DNA of 64,000 nt. Source: Diadophis punctatus similis (lineage: Eukaryota; Chordata; Lepidosauria; Squamata; Dipsadidae). Below, one piece after another: positions 23,240-34,499 of the stretch. Location of the stretch: assembly GCA_023053685.1 (NCBI GenBank), contig JALIGW010000063.1:434001-498000 (forward strand), given 5' to 3'. The notes below the pieces were generated by a model that saw only the letters and a program-made list of their open reading frames with translations, ran no database searches and was not told the DNA's origin. Both the position numbers and the translations under genes were made by a program. Numbering within the stretch: the first letter of the stretch is position 1; every line of letters starts with the position of its first letter.

Positions 23240-24226
23240 GTTTCTATGTGTGTTTCTCTATCTGGTAGCATGAAAGGGGTGGTAGTGGGTGAGCAATAGA
23301 TCCAACCACATCTTCCCTATGGAAATCAAGAGTTGCTTTTCACTATGGCCATTGTAAGTGTCATGGTTGGGGACTGAGATATACAGTGTGGAAGGGACTA
23401 GGATCAAAGCAGCCATGTCCTCTGATATCTATAGCTTTGATGGCTTCTGAAGCACAGTTGTGGAGGTGAGGAAGGCCTCTGTGTCCGGTGAAAGAGCCTT
23501 CTGTACAATGGGAAAGTGAGGCAGTGATGGGAAGCTAATATTTTATACCTGATCTTATCTGAAACAATAACATTTTAAACAGTGAACAAATCCCAGATTT
23601 GTCAGAAGAGTCAATGAATTCTCTTACCCACTGTTGACAAAACATACACCGTATGTCCCATATACCCATCGTGACCACTAACATTAATTGGCACTTTATG
23701 AAGCAATGACAATCATTTTTGCCAACATGTCAAAGTCCTTCCTTGAAAAACTAAAAACAGGCTTTAGGAAGAGTGACACTACTATTGATAATTCAGCTTC
23801 CTTAACCCTAAATACAAGTCAAGGTTACCTGCCCACACACACACAAACATGGAGTTGACATTTGGATTATCAGATGTCACTTCTGGAATAAGTAAAATCA
23901 CAGCATCTGAGACGTATCTTCAGAGTAGATAAAGACCTCTTGGATTGTACAAGTAACGAAGTACATAAGGAGCTATGGTCTCCCTGTCTCTTGTACAACT
24001 GGAGAACAAGCTGAAACGATTCCTTCGCAAAGAATTCAGGATATCAAAGCAGAGAAAGATGCAATCATCCTCAGTGAGTTTGGCACATTGAAATGGATGA
24101 GCTGCTACAAACAGATCTTCCAAATTGCCAATAATTTCAACACAAAAAATTAATAAACATTTTGGGGTGTTATTTACTCAAGCGAGATTTGAACAGTTTG
24201 ACACAATAGTTAAATACAGAAGATTA

Positions 24227-24857
24227 CCGTATTTTTGGAGTATAAGACACACCTTTTTCCTCCCTAAAAGTGGCTGAAAATTTGGGTGCATCTTATACTT
24301 CGAATGTAGTTTTTTTCCAGCCCTAACCAGGTGCTAACAGATCTTCCCATCTCTTACTGGCTTGCAGACTCTTTCATTATTACTCTCTCCGAAGAATGTT
24401 TCTCCAGCCCTAAGTCTTTGCAGAATTTTTTTCATTGCTCTACTTGCTTCAAATAAGTTTTTTTCTAGCCCTAACTAGGTGCTAACTAACTTCCCAGCTC
24501 TTACCGGCTTGCAGGCTCTTTCATTGTTACTCTCTCCGAAGAATGTTTTTCCAGCCCTAAGTCTTTGCAGGGTTTTTTTCATTGCTCTACTTGCTCTGAA
24601 TAAGTTTTTTTCTAGCCCTAACCAGGTGCTAACGATCTTCCCAGCTCCTACTGGCTTGCAGACACTTTCATTGTTACTCTCTCCAAAGAAGGTTTTTTTA
24701 AGTCCTAACCAGGGGATAAAATAATGTGCTGAAACTGACCAGACTAAGGACGCTAGCCAGATGAATACCTGGTAGGCAGATTTTCCCCCCTATTTTCCTC
24801 CCCAAAAGCTAAGGTGCGTCTTTTACTCCGGTGCGTCTTATACTCCGAAAAATATGG
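24227..24857. mobile_element. Inverted-repeat DNA element with internal tandem repeats, TA-flanked
   Basis: The left end ccgtatttttggagtataag and the reverse of the right end (ccatatttttcggagtataa) form about 28-base inverted repeats, each continuing to gacrcacc, and both sides are flanked by TA. Inside, a unit of about 150 bases (gctaac...cttcccagctc...ctctttcattgttactctct...ccctaagtctttgcag) is repeated almost three times from 24330 to 24715. No transposase is present; TA flanks suggest a Tc1/mariner-type target. Confidence 0.65.
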
Positions 24858-25330
24858 TAAGCCTAAGCCCTTGCAATGAACATTGATGACACATGAAATC
24901 TTATTATTTGAAAGTCAATTGTATAAGAAAGAGCGAGATCAGTATCTAGGACCAAACATTATAGCAATGCCCTATTGAGACCCATATGGTAAGAACGCAT
25001 ATTTCCTATATGGTCAGAATTTAAAAAAAAATATTTGAAAAAGAAAATTCAGTTCAGACCTGCATATCTGGGTCTGATACCAATAAATTGTAGGGGTGAT
25101 GCAGAAATGTGATTTGCCTATTCTTATTTGTTTTTACTTAATATATATTTTAACTCAATGATTATGTTCATCCATGTTAATATTCCACATTTTGTGTTCT
25201 TCATCTTGATATGGCATATGTAATAACAATAAACTATTCTAATATGTTCAGAATAATTGGATTCATTAAAAGCTGATATTTTGGACTTGATAGAACATAA
25301 ATCATAACATTGAATTCATTACATTTTCAG

Positions 25331-26128
25331 ATGACTTATGGAATTGTTTCAGAGGCTCTGAGTGATAAAAGACAATTCCCTTTTTTCCACCGGATGCTCC
25401 CCAAAGAAGGGATCCAGTACCCAGCAATTATCCAACTGCTCCTCCATTTCAGATGGACCTTGATTGGACTTTTTGTTTTGGACACAGAGAAGGGAGAGAA
25501 TTTCATTAGAACTTTTACTCCAAAGCTTGTCAAGAATGGAATTTGTGTTGTTGTATCACAACTATTATCAACAACTGGACATACAGGATCCCTCAGGGAT
25601 GCCATCTCTAAGTGGAGGAAAGTCAATGTTTTTATTCACCTCGTGGAATATACTTCCCTTTTTGAAAGATTTTTTCTTTTCTATTTAATACTTGAAGGTT
25701 TGCCAGGGCCCATTGAAGGCAAAGTCTGGATCACCACAACCTTGGGGAGATTGTCACTGACTACACTTGGCGGATTTTACAACTATGTTCATAGTGTTTG
25801 GAACTTTAATTTTCAGGAGGAGAAAAGGCCAAAAGATTATTCCCTTGAACCCGATCTCTTTGTGAGACGCCAATTTATAGATCAGTCTTTTCACTGTTCT
25901 TTTTCAAATCATGTTTTTTCTGTCAAAGGCCGGAGAAGATGCACTGAGAAAGCACCAGTGGAGACCCAAGACAAAAGAAATGGGATCCAGATCCCAAACC
26001 AACTCCTTCTTCAAAGTGTCATTAAGACTCTGGCTCATGCCTTGAATACTGCATATTCCTCCAGATCCAGGAGGAGAAGGAAGGAGGGCAAAGAGATGTT
26101 GGGGACTATAAGGTTACAGCCGTGGCAG
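25331..26128 (+). CDS. V2R-2 exon 3: ligand-binding domain, main part
   Basis: Acceptor acattttcag precedes 25331 and donor gtaagg follows 26128; 266 codons, phase 0. It opens MTYGIVSEALSDKRQFPFF and includes LLLHFRWTLIGLFVLDTEKG, GLPGPIEGKVWITTT and ALNTAYSSRSRRRRKEG, ending LQPWQ. It has two codons more than V2R-1 exon 3. Confidence 0.92.
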
Positions 26129-27412
26129 GTAAGGGGTCCATCAAACTTAGTTCCTTTGGAGAAGGGATCCCAAAGAGAAGGAGGTGAAGCAGCTGAATCT
26201 TCCTGTGCTACAAAAAGCCAACAGGATTAGACAATCTAATCTCTTGGGAGATAATGATTCATATAGTGGGCATCAGGACAGATATATTTTGATAATGAAC
26301 AAACTGCTAATTGTAAAAGGAATGTGTGCATTTTTAAATCAATTCATGTGCACGTTGGTTTGTGATTAGCATCATTGAATTTGAAATTCATAAATTTGAA
26401 GGAGACCCTAGCCCAACATTTCCTCTCTGCAGGAATCCCATCTAATTTTTTTCTGTCTGATGTCTGCTCTGTCTTTGCATTAAGACAATCAGTGAATAGA
26501 GACTGAACTTTTCCTGGTTTCCTGGCTCAGCTCTAAAACTGGTCCTTCTATTAGGATGGTTTTAAAGGAGAAGAATATGTGGGAATGACCTTGTGGGACA
26601 GGGGAAGAGAGGCTGCCTAGGGAATGCTTAGATAAGAATGAGATAACCTACAGCTTCATACCTGGCAGAGATTATATATTATCCATTATATTATCAAACA
26701 ATTTAACTGGGTTCCTAATCATCAGTTCAGAAAAATGTTTACTACTTTGCTGAAATCAAGTTATATTACTAGCATTCCCACAATCTATTAAGGAAGTGTA
26801 ATGACATGTGGGAAGGAGCTTGCATGACCAGGCAGAGATGCTTCCTATGGAATTATCAGATAAGGGGGTGGGGGGTGGACTCCCACTCCTGCATAATGGG
26901 CAGAGAAAGAAACTGAGAGAAGATCCTTCCTAAGGCTGTAAAGAGATTGGTATTTTCAGAATTGGAAGATTCTATTAATGTAGCCTTATGGTAGGATTAG
27001 TTCATCTGGTTTTATTTCCCATCTGGTCACCCTGGGAGAAAATGGCCTGGCAAGTATCTTCTTGGCAAATCAATGCTTTCTGGTAATTACCCTGATATTT
27101 TGAATGAGTGAATAGTCCCTTCATTAGGTTTTTTTTTTGTTCAATTCATCTTTTAACTGCTCTAGAATGTTTCCTATAATTGACAAAATTTGTCAGTTTT
27201 TTATTTGGTCAAAACATAGTTTGTTAATATATGATTACAAATTTTGCTGAATCTTTGTTTTACACTTTTAAAGATAGTAGCAATACATGTTCTCTCAACT
27301 AAGATGTTTGCAAGTTAGAAGAATAGAAAAGAAAGATTCAAATATGAAAAGACCTGGTGGGATAAGAAATCAAGATTCCTGCTATTAAAACTCATGGATG
27401 TTTCCATTCTAG
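26129..27412 (+). other. V2R-2 intron 3 with an internal local duplication
   Basis: Two partly similar stretches, 26575-26672 and 26805-26898 (tgtgggaa...agagatgcttcct / agagaggctgccta, then agataag), look like an old local duplication. The second matches V2R-1 intron 3 at 10130-10215. No transposon is recognised. Confidence 0.5.
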
Positions 27413-27625
27413 TTCCATCCCTTTTTAGAGAGGAATGAGTTTTGCAACCTTTCTCAAATGAAAATGTACTTGGATCAAAATGGAGACATAGCAGCAGACC
27501 TGAACATTATAAGCTGGGTGGTTTTCCTCAAGAAGGATCCCATCCAAGAGCAACTGGGGAGTTTTGAAAGACAGAGACTTATTATCAACCAAGATGCTCT
27601 TTCACAGCTGAAGTTGCTCAACAAG
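27413..27625 (+). CDS. V2R-2 exon 4: end of ligand-binding domain
   Basis: Acceptor ccattctag precedes 27413 and donor gtgagt follows 27625; 71 codons. Encodes FHPFLERNEFCNLSQMKMYL, then DQNGDIAADLNIISWVVF and GSFERQRLIINQDALSQLK. Confidence 0.92.
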
Positions 27626-28589
27626 GTGAGTAAAATTGTGCTGAACTTTCTCTATTTTACAAACCCTTAGTTGATTAAGCCTAGTCACCAAGGTGGATGA
27701 TTTTCACTGAGAATGCAAGGTGGAGAGTAGAAGACTTATGCTTTTCTTAGATGGCTAGGGAGGCTTCAGTACTATTCACAAAGTATTTTCCTGATCCTAT
27801 AACATGGAACACTGTTTTATTCTCATTCAGCCATGTCCAACAGGGGATGGTAGGTGATTACTTTGAGATACAGATCATGGCCCCTTAGTGTCCCCTTAGT
27901 AATCTACTATCTCCATAAAACTGGTGACAGAGTTCATCAAATGTTTTGGATTGTGGTTCTTCAAGTGCTTTGGATTGTGGTTCAGTAGGTGTGTATGTTT
28001 GTTTCTTACCTACATTTAGCAAGGAAGAAGGCAATTTTGTTGACTGGTGCCCAAGTTCAGTTTTGGACTGAATTCAATGAAAAGGAATCAAGAATGGATG
28101 GGAATCTTTTGGCCCCAGTAAGAAATAAGTTTTGGCATCAGGATTCAGCTTGTCTTGGTTGAAGACAGCATCTCCTGAAAACAATTGTACATAGTCTGTG
28201 ATTTTTCTAAAGCATAACGGACTTGGCCAGAGTTCTCCATGGCTCATTTTCACTCCACTGGGATAATGCAATAGACCTTCCGCTCCTAAGAAGGAGATCC
28301 AAGGCACTGAATTCATAATCATAATCACTGATTGAAAGTGGGATAAAACTTGACTCTGAAAACTAAAGCACTCAAACATGACTCTTATATCAAATTAAAG
28401 CCCTTTCTGATATTTGAAGAGAGATAGTTTGAAAGAAAATGCTATTTAGATTTTTCCTTTGAATTGTAAGTGGACACAATTTGAAAACAGAAAGAACCTT
28501 GTCTTGGATTCTTAGCTGGGCCTTAAAAATATCCCTTTTCTATACTTGGCTTATAATCATGTTCCATTTGCTGCAGCAAAAGATGCCGC

Positions 28590-29014
28590 TGTCAGGGTTC
28601 CGACTGATGTCCTAATTAAATCACAAGCCTCCAGCCAAGCTTCAAAAGAAATCCAGTTATTTATTAGGAGCTTCATGTGACACATTCCAAGTGAAGCCAA
28701 CTCTGACCTCATATAATTTACATTCCGGCTCTGACCCTGTTTTCCCCTCCCTCCAAGGTGTGTCATCAATCACATTCTCCAACAAAGCAATTGCACGGGT
28801 TGTAGAGATGACTCCACTCCGGCCACTATGGGTCACTGCTGAGACAGCCTTGATGGAGATATGGCTGGAATGTGCTTTTGTTTTGACTGATGTACTGCCT
28901 CGCTGCAGCTGCAAAGTTCGTTTTCCCATCCCCCATGCCTATGGTAGGTCAGGAATGCTTTGCAAGTTGACAGCCTGACTGTTTGATTGACATGCTCTAA
29001 CCACATCACCTCCA
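28590..29014 (-). mobile_element. Possible solo LTR, minus orientation
   Basis: On the plus strand the block starts TGTCAGGG and ends CCTCCA. Read on minus it would start TG, carry AATAAA (complement of 28660-28665) about 75 bases before its end and finish in CTGACA. Composition differs from the surrounding intron. No matching target duplication was found, so boundaries and identity are uncertain. Confidence 0.35.
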
Positions 29015-29099
29015 TCTGAAAACTGTGCAGAAACTTAGTCTTACTTCAGCAATGTATCAGTCAAATAAATTGAACGAATTAATATAGAAATAAAAAAGA

Positions 29100-29720
29100 A
29101 CAAGTTTTTTTATTTTTTTTAAATTTTTATTGAACACACACAAAAATACAACATAAAAAAATACACACATAAAACATATAGTTAGGAGTGTTCTATCCAC
29201 CTCTATACAATAAGCTTTCATCAGATAACTTTTTTTATATATTATCCATGAGTGAAAATGTTTACCTTTCTATTAATTTACTTGGTCTTAAAATATATAG
29301 CATGTTCTTACTTCTGCTAATAATTGACTTTGTTCCATAAAATATAGTAAATCAATAATTGACCCTCATTTTTCTTTTACTAATATAATTTCGTTAAATC
29401 TTTTTTGAAATAGTAAAGATGAGATTGCTATGGTAAGGTTTGTTACCTATTTCTTAACTACTTTAGTAGTTATTATTGTACTTGTCATATTAAATGATTC
29501 ACATTTATTTTTCTAAAATACCATTGTCAATTTATATTTGTTATAATAAGCTATAAAAGTCATAGTAAAAAAACTATTTTAAGTAAAAATCAATAATTCA
29601 TTAATTTGAAAGTTCCTATCGTGAGTCTTTTGTTCTTCCACTTCCAGACCCTTGTTCAGACGATCAATTGTTCTTTCTCACCAAAATAAAAGTCATATTT
29701 GTTTTTTTAAAAAAGAACAA
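29100..29720 (-). other. AT-rich intronic stretch, possible LINE 3' region
   Basis: Begins with a T-run followed by attgaacacacacaaaaata, which in minus orientation would be an AT-rich 3' end with a poly(A) tail. No coding portion is present and the family is not identified. Confidence 0.3.
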
Positions 29721-29821
29721 CTTTTAAGGTTTACAGCTCTATTATTTATTGAATTTTCCCTTTGTCTCTTAACTGGGAGATGCCTTTAGATTACTTTCAA
29801 AAGGGAATAGCTTTTCAATAT

Positions 29822-31411
29822 TTTAATTTAATTTAATTTAATTTAATTTAAAGTTCTTATAGGCCGCCCAATCCCGTAGGACTCAGGGCAGCGTACAACA
29901 AGAATAAGAACAATATATAACATACATAAATTTTAAAAACATTTCATAATTTTAAAAGGAACATTCAATCATGGGGGAATCCGATCTTCACCCCGCCTGC
30001 TGGAAGAGCCATGTTTTTATGGCTTTGTGGAAGGCCAGTAGGGTGAGGATAGTCCGGATCTCTGGTGGGAGTTGGTTCCAGAGAGATGGGGCTCCCACAG
30101 AGAAGGCTCTCCCCCGTGGGCCCACCAACCGACATTGTTTGGCTGATGGGACCCGGAGGAGGCCCACTCTGTGGGACCTCACTGGTCGTAGGGAGGTATG
30201 TGGTAGGATGTGGTCCCAAAGGTAACCTGGCCCTGAGCCATGTAGGGCTTTAAAGGTCAAAACAAACACCTATAATTGAGACCGAAGACTAATAGGGAAC
30301 CAATGCAGCTAGCGGAGAATGGGTGTTACATGGGTGTATCTCGGCACACCCACCACAGCTAACGCAGCTGCATTCTGTACCAATTGCAGTCTCCGGATGC
30401 TCTTTGAGGGTAGCCCCATGTAGAGCGCGTTACAGTAGTCCAGCCGTGAGGTGACAAGGGTATGAGTGACTGTGAGCAAAACCTCCCTCTCCAAGTAGGG
30501 TCGCAATTGGTGCACAAGACGGATCTGTGCAAAGGTCCCCCTAGCCACAGCTGAAAGATGTTGCTCCAATTTTAGCTGTGGGTCTAGGAGAACACCTACA
30601 TTGCGAACCCATTCTGAGGGAGTCAATTTTTCTCCCCCGAGAACCAAGGAGGGACAGTTGACATAGTCCCTTGGGGGCAATATCCAGAGCCACTCAGTCT
30701 TGTCAGGGTTGAGCTTGAGCCTGTTCACTCCCATCCAAACCCTCCCATCGTCCAGGCAGCAGCACACTACATCAACTGCTTCACTGAACTGACACGGGGT
30801 GGAGATGTACAACTGGGCATCATCAGTTTACTGCTGATACATCACCCCATGTTGTCAGATGATCTCACTCAGCGGTTTCATGTAAATGTTAAACAGGATG
30901 GGCGAGAGGACCGAGCCCTGTGGCACCCCGCAAATCAGGGGCCTAGGGGCCTACCTCTGCCCTCCTGTCAACACCAACAGTGTCCTATCGGAGAGGTAGT
31001 AGGAGAACCACTGTAAAACGGTGCCTCCCACTCCCACCTCCCCAAGACAACGCATAAGGATACCCTGGTCAATGGTATCGAAAGCCGCTGAGAGGTCAAG
31101 TAACACCAGGATGGAGGAGTGACCTCCATCTCGGGCTCACCAGAGATCATCCATCAGAGCGACCAAACCAGTCTCCATAGTGTAGCCACGCCTGAAACCT
31201 GATTGAAAGGGATCCAGATAATCAGTGTCCTCCAATAACAGCAGGAGTTGGAGCGACATCACTTTCTCAACAACTTTACACACGAAGGGTAAGTTGGAGA
31301 CTGGACGGAAGTTCTTTAAATCCGCTGGGTCCAGGGAAGGCTTCTTGAGGAGGGGCCTCACCACCGTAGCTTTTATATAGTCGAGAAGAAACCTTTCCAA
31401 ATCATACTGGT
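29822..31411 (-). mobile_element. L3-like LINE, 5'-truncated, minus orientation
   Basis: The minus strand encodes reverse transcriptase pieces in order: KATVVRPLLKKPSLDPADL, KNFRPVSNLPF, FQSGFRRGYTMET, then (after a frame break) VNRLKLNPDKTEWLW, LEQHLSAVARGTFAQIRLV and RLQLVQNAAALAV, and near the 3' end ALHGSGPGYL. It ends in gccgcccaatcccgtaggac and a TTTAA repeat at 29822-29850. Several frame changes make it inactive. It lies in V2R-2 intron 4 and accounts for much of its length. Confidence 0.85.
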
Positions 31412-31864
31412 CAGAGGGTTTTTTCCTTCATAAAAATTTCAATCTACTTTAAAAATACTAATGGAATAAAAATTTAAAAAAATAGTATTCGTTTTATTCT
31501 AACACTGAATAGCAATAGACCATCATGCTTTAAAATCATAGCTATATGAAGAATAGAGGAATGATGTTAATACAGACATAATGATGAACCCACTGGTTGT
31601 AATATACAACTTAATTTTTTTCTCAATTCCATCCCTCCAGTCTTCATTAAATGCAAAAAGCCTTTCTTGAAATATTTTTCCAGAAACAAAAGGGAAGAAC
31701 TAAATTAAGAATCTGTGAATGGTTGCATTTCCTGCAACTGTTTGAAACTTGTTAGAGATTTCATGCTTTCCTGTGTGAAGCTCAGAGACTCCTTGTCTAA
31801 TATTCAGGTTGACCACAATTTTCCAAAAGACATTTTCTCTGGCATTCCTTGTTTTTCTTCTTAG

Positions 31865-31991
31865 TCTCTGCCTCAGTCCAAATGTGTGGAAAATTGTCAT
31901 CCTGGATTTGTGAAGCGGGCTCGGGAAGGAGAGCCAGTTTGCTGTTACGACTGTGTTCCTTGTCCAGAGGGGTCCATCTCCATTCAGGAAG
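31865..31991 (+). CDS. V2R-2 exon 5: cysteine-rich linker
   Basis: Acceptor tttttcttcttag precedes 31865 and donor gtgggtg follows 31991. Encodes [19 protein letters not shown] and VCCYDCVPCPEG, six cysteines of the NCD3G domain, 127 bases as in V2R-1. Confidence 0.92.
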
Positions 31992-32435
31992 GTGGGTGAC
32001 GCCAGAAGAAATGCTATCGGATATAGCTAGATCATTTCAATCAATATGCTTTTATTGCTTTTAGTGCCAGGTTCAGCATATCCACCATCACGAAGTCCTT
32101 GGTTGGATTGCTGTTCGGCCTTTCCACTTCTTCTAATCTTTCCAATTTTCTTGGTTGTTTAATAAAATACAATCACCACATTAACAAAATAGGAATATAG
32201 TTCTGTTTCTGAAATGAAAAAAAGTTTTATACACATTGTTGGGGATTAGAAGGAATCAGACCTAACGTAAAGGAGGGAAAAAGAGAATTAATTAGAAAAA
32301 AACAATCTACACAATATCCAATTGATACCACTGTCGAATATTATGAAATATTTACTATTTACTGGGGCTTTCCCTTCTCTCATGAAAAGTAAATCGACAT
32401 AATACTAAAGAAATGTTGGTGTTTATTTTCCTCAG

Positions 32436-33340
32436 ATGTCGAAAAATGCACCAAGTGTCCTGATGATAAATATCCCAATGCTAAACGAGTCCAATGTATC
32501 GCCAAAGTGGTAACTTTCCTGTCTTATGAAGAACATCTGGGCATCATCCTAGTCTTCTTTGCCCTGCTTTTGTTCCTAACCACAGGCTTCGTTTTAATCA
32601 TGTTCCTTAAATACATAGAGACTCCCATTGTCAAAGCAAACAACCGGGATCTCTCCTACATCCTCCTGGTCTCCCTGCTGTTTTGCTTCCTGTCTTCTTT
32701 TCTCTTCATTGGACAACCAAGGAAAGCCACCTGCCTTCTCCGACAAACCATGTTCAGCATTGTCTTCTCAATAGCTGTGTCTTCTCTGTTGGCCAAAACA
32801 ATCACAGTGGTACTGGCATTCCTGGCCACAAAGCCAGGGAATAGGGTGAGAAGATGGTTGGGGAAGAGCTTGGCCAACTCCATCATCCTTTCTTGTTCTG
32901 CTGTCCAGATGTTCATCTGTGCCATGTGGCTGGGAGTTTCTCCTCCATTCCCTGACTCTGACCTGCAATCCCATCCTGGAGAGATCATCCTTCTTTGCAA
33001 TGAAGGCTCTGTCACCATGTTTTATGTTGTCCTCGGCTACATGGGTTTCCTTGCTGCCATTTGCTTCATAGTGGCTTTCCTGGCCAGGAACCTGCCTGGG
33101 GCCTTCAACGAAGCCAAGCTAATCAACTTCAGCATGTTGGTCTTCTGCAGCGTCTGGGTCTCTTTCCTGCCCACCTACCTGAGCACTAAAGGAAAGTTTA
33201 TGGTGGCCGTGCAGGTCTTCTCCATCTTGGCCTCCAGTGCTGGGCTTCTCGGATGCATCTTCTTCCCGAAGTGCTACATCATCATCCTTAGACCAGATCT
33301 AAACACTAAGGAGCATCTAATGATAAAAGTAGGGAACTGA
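32436..33340 (+). CDS. V2R-2 exon 6: seven-transmembrane domain
   Basis: Acceptor ttttcctcag precedes 32436; phase 1 entry; stop TGA at 33338-33340. Starts [15 protein letters not shown], then [57 protein letters not shown] and the tail [13 protein letters not shown], the same tail as V2R-1. Confidence 0.95.
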
Positions 33341-33453
33341 TAATAAAATTGTTCCTTAGACTCATAACATGTAATTTTTCATTGCAGCTATTATTGGACT
33401 TGTATGTTTCCTTTGCATTTGTTTGAGAATTAAGATTGTTTAAAACCAAAGGA

Positions 33454-33459
33454 AATAAA
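33454..33459 (+). terminator. V2R-2 polyadenylation signal
   Basis: AATAAA 114 bases after the stop, in a 3' region aligned with that of V2R-1. Confidence 0.55.
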
Positions 33460-33717
33460 GTATAAGACTAATGAAATTAAAATGCAACATAATCATCAAA
33501 CAGTAAATTAAAATTGTTATACAGCCAGGGAAGGACAGGACAGGAAATAGGATAGTTGTATTAAGGTAAGATGGCTAAAGACATGAGACAAGATTCCCCA
33601 AAGAGAAGAGGAAGGAATCTTTTGCCTTGTGTGGGATGAATATGGAAATCTATGTCTGTGTGAACATGCCCTCTTTCTCTCTACGAGTTCTTCTCTAAAG
33701 TAAGGGATGGAAATAGA

Positions 33718-33785
33718 GCTGGAGAGAAAATTATTCAGTGCAATGAAGGCTCTGTCACAATGTTTTATGTTGCCCTCAGCTACTT
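33718..33785 (+). pseudogene. V2R exon 6 relic
   Basis: About 68 bases match the middle of V2R exon 6 (cagtgcaatgaaggctctgt, then atgttttatgttgcc; translation [13 protein letters not shown]). Neither side continues the exon. It lies 380 bases after the V2R-2 stop, same strand, and is probably a remnant of a deleted paralogue. Confidence 0.7.
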
Positions 33786-34189
33786 ACATTTCAAGGACAT
33801 TCAGATGACCCCCAGTTGCCGCCCTCTCTATGACCTTTTCTAGTTTATTTGCTGGTCTTAGGTGACATCTTAAGAAAGTGGAAGAGGGAAGAGTGCTTTC
33901 GGGGAGCATCTTTCGTTGGGAGCACCTCCAAACATGTCTGCTTTAAGCAAGAGAGGGAAGCCTTGTTCCCCGTTCTTTCTCCTAAAAAGGGTGTTTCCAA
34001 GGGGGTGGGATTCTTGCTCCTCGGATTGGCTGGCGGCAAAGTGTCCCATGTGCCCAAAAGCCCGGGGTGAACTGGCTTTTTGGCTTGTTCGGCGAAGTGG
34101 CCAAGGAGCCAAAAGGCAGCGCTGGAATATTTGGGGGCAGAAAGCTGAGGACAAAACAATCATGGCCGAGCGGAGGAGGTGAACAGCAA

Positions 34190-34482
34190 TAGACCCTTCT
34201 CCAAAGCACCTGAAGGCACGACAAGAAACAATGGATGGAAACTAATCAAGGAGAGAAGCAACCTAGAACTAAGGAGAAATTTCCTAACAGTGAGAACAAT
34301 TAATCAGCGGAACAACTTGAGTCCAGAAGTTCTAAATGGTCAGACACTGGAAGTTTTTAAGAAGAGATTGAACAACTATTTGTCTGAAATGGTAGAGAGT
34401 TTCCTGCCTGAGCAGAGGCTTGGAGTAGAAAACCTCCAAGGTCCCTTCCAACTCTGTTATTCCGTTTTTCTGTTATAAGACG
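34190..34482 (+). mobile_element. CR1 LINE 3' end
   Basis: Encodes FSKAPEGTTRNNGWKLIKE, RRNFLTVRTINQRNNLSPEV and KKRLNNYLSEM, followed by gaggcttggagtagaaaacc and gtcccttccaactctgttat. 5'-truncated. Upstream, 33840-34180 is a GC-rich patch without identified content. Confidence 0.85.
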
Positions 34483-34499
34483 ATCCCTGGATTAGTTGA

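Larger units (their letters stand above)
22062..33340 (+). other. V2R-2: vomeronasal type-2 receptor gene, six exons, apparently intact
   Basis: Paralogue of V2R-1 with identical architecture: exons at 22062-22273, 22951-23239, 25331-26128, 27413-27625, 31865-31991 and 32436-33340, GT-AG introns, phases 2, 0, 0, 0 and 1, again 2544 bases and 847 residues. Domains are signal peptide, Venus-flytrap domain, nine-cysteine linker and seven membrane helices. Exons 5 and 6 are nearly the same as in V2R-1, whereas exon 3 differs clearly, as expected where ligand contacts lie. Intron 4 (4.2 kb) carries a possible LTR and an L3-like LINE. It is followed tail-to-tail by the inverted pseudogene V2R-3. 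No disabling change is visible. Confidence 0.88.

Noticed and set aside
24330..24715. CRISPR-like spaced repeats
   Set aside because: Units are about 150 bases, similar along their whole length, and lie within transposon termini in a vertebrate genome.
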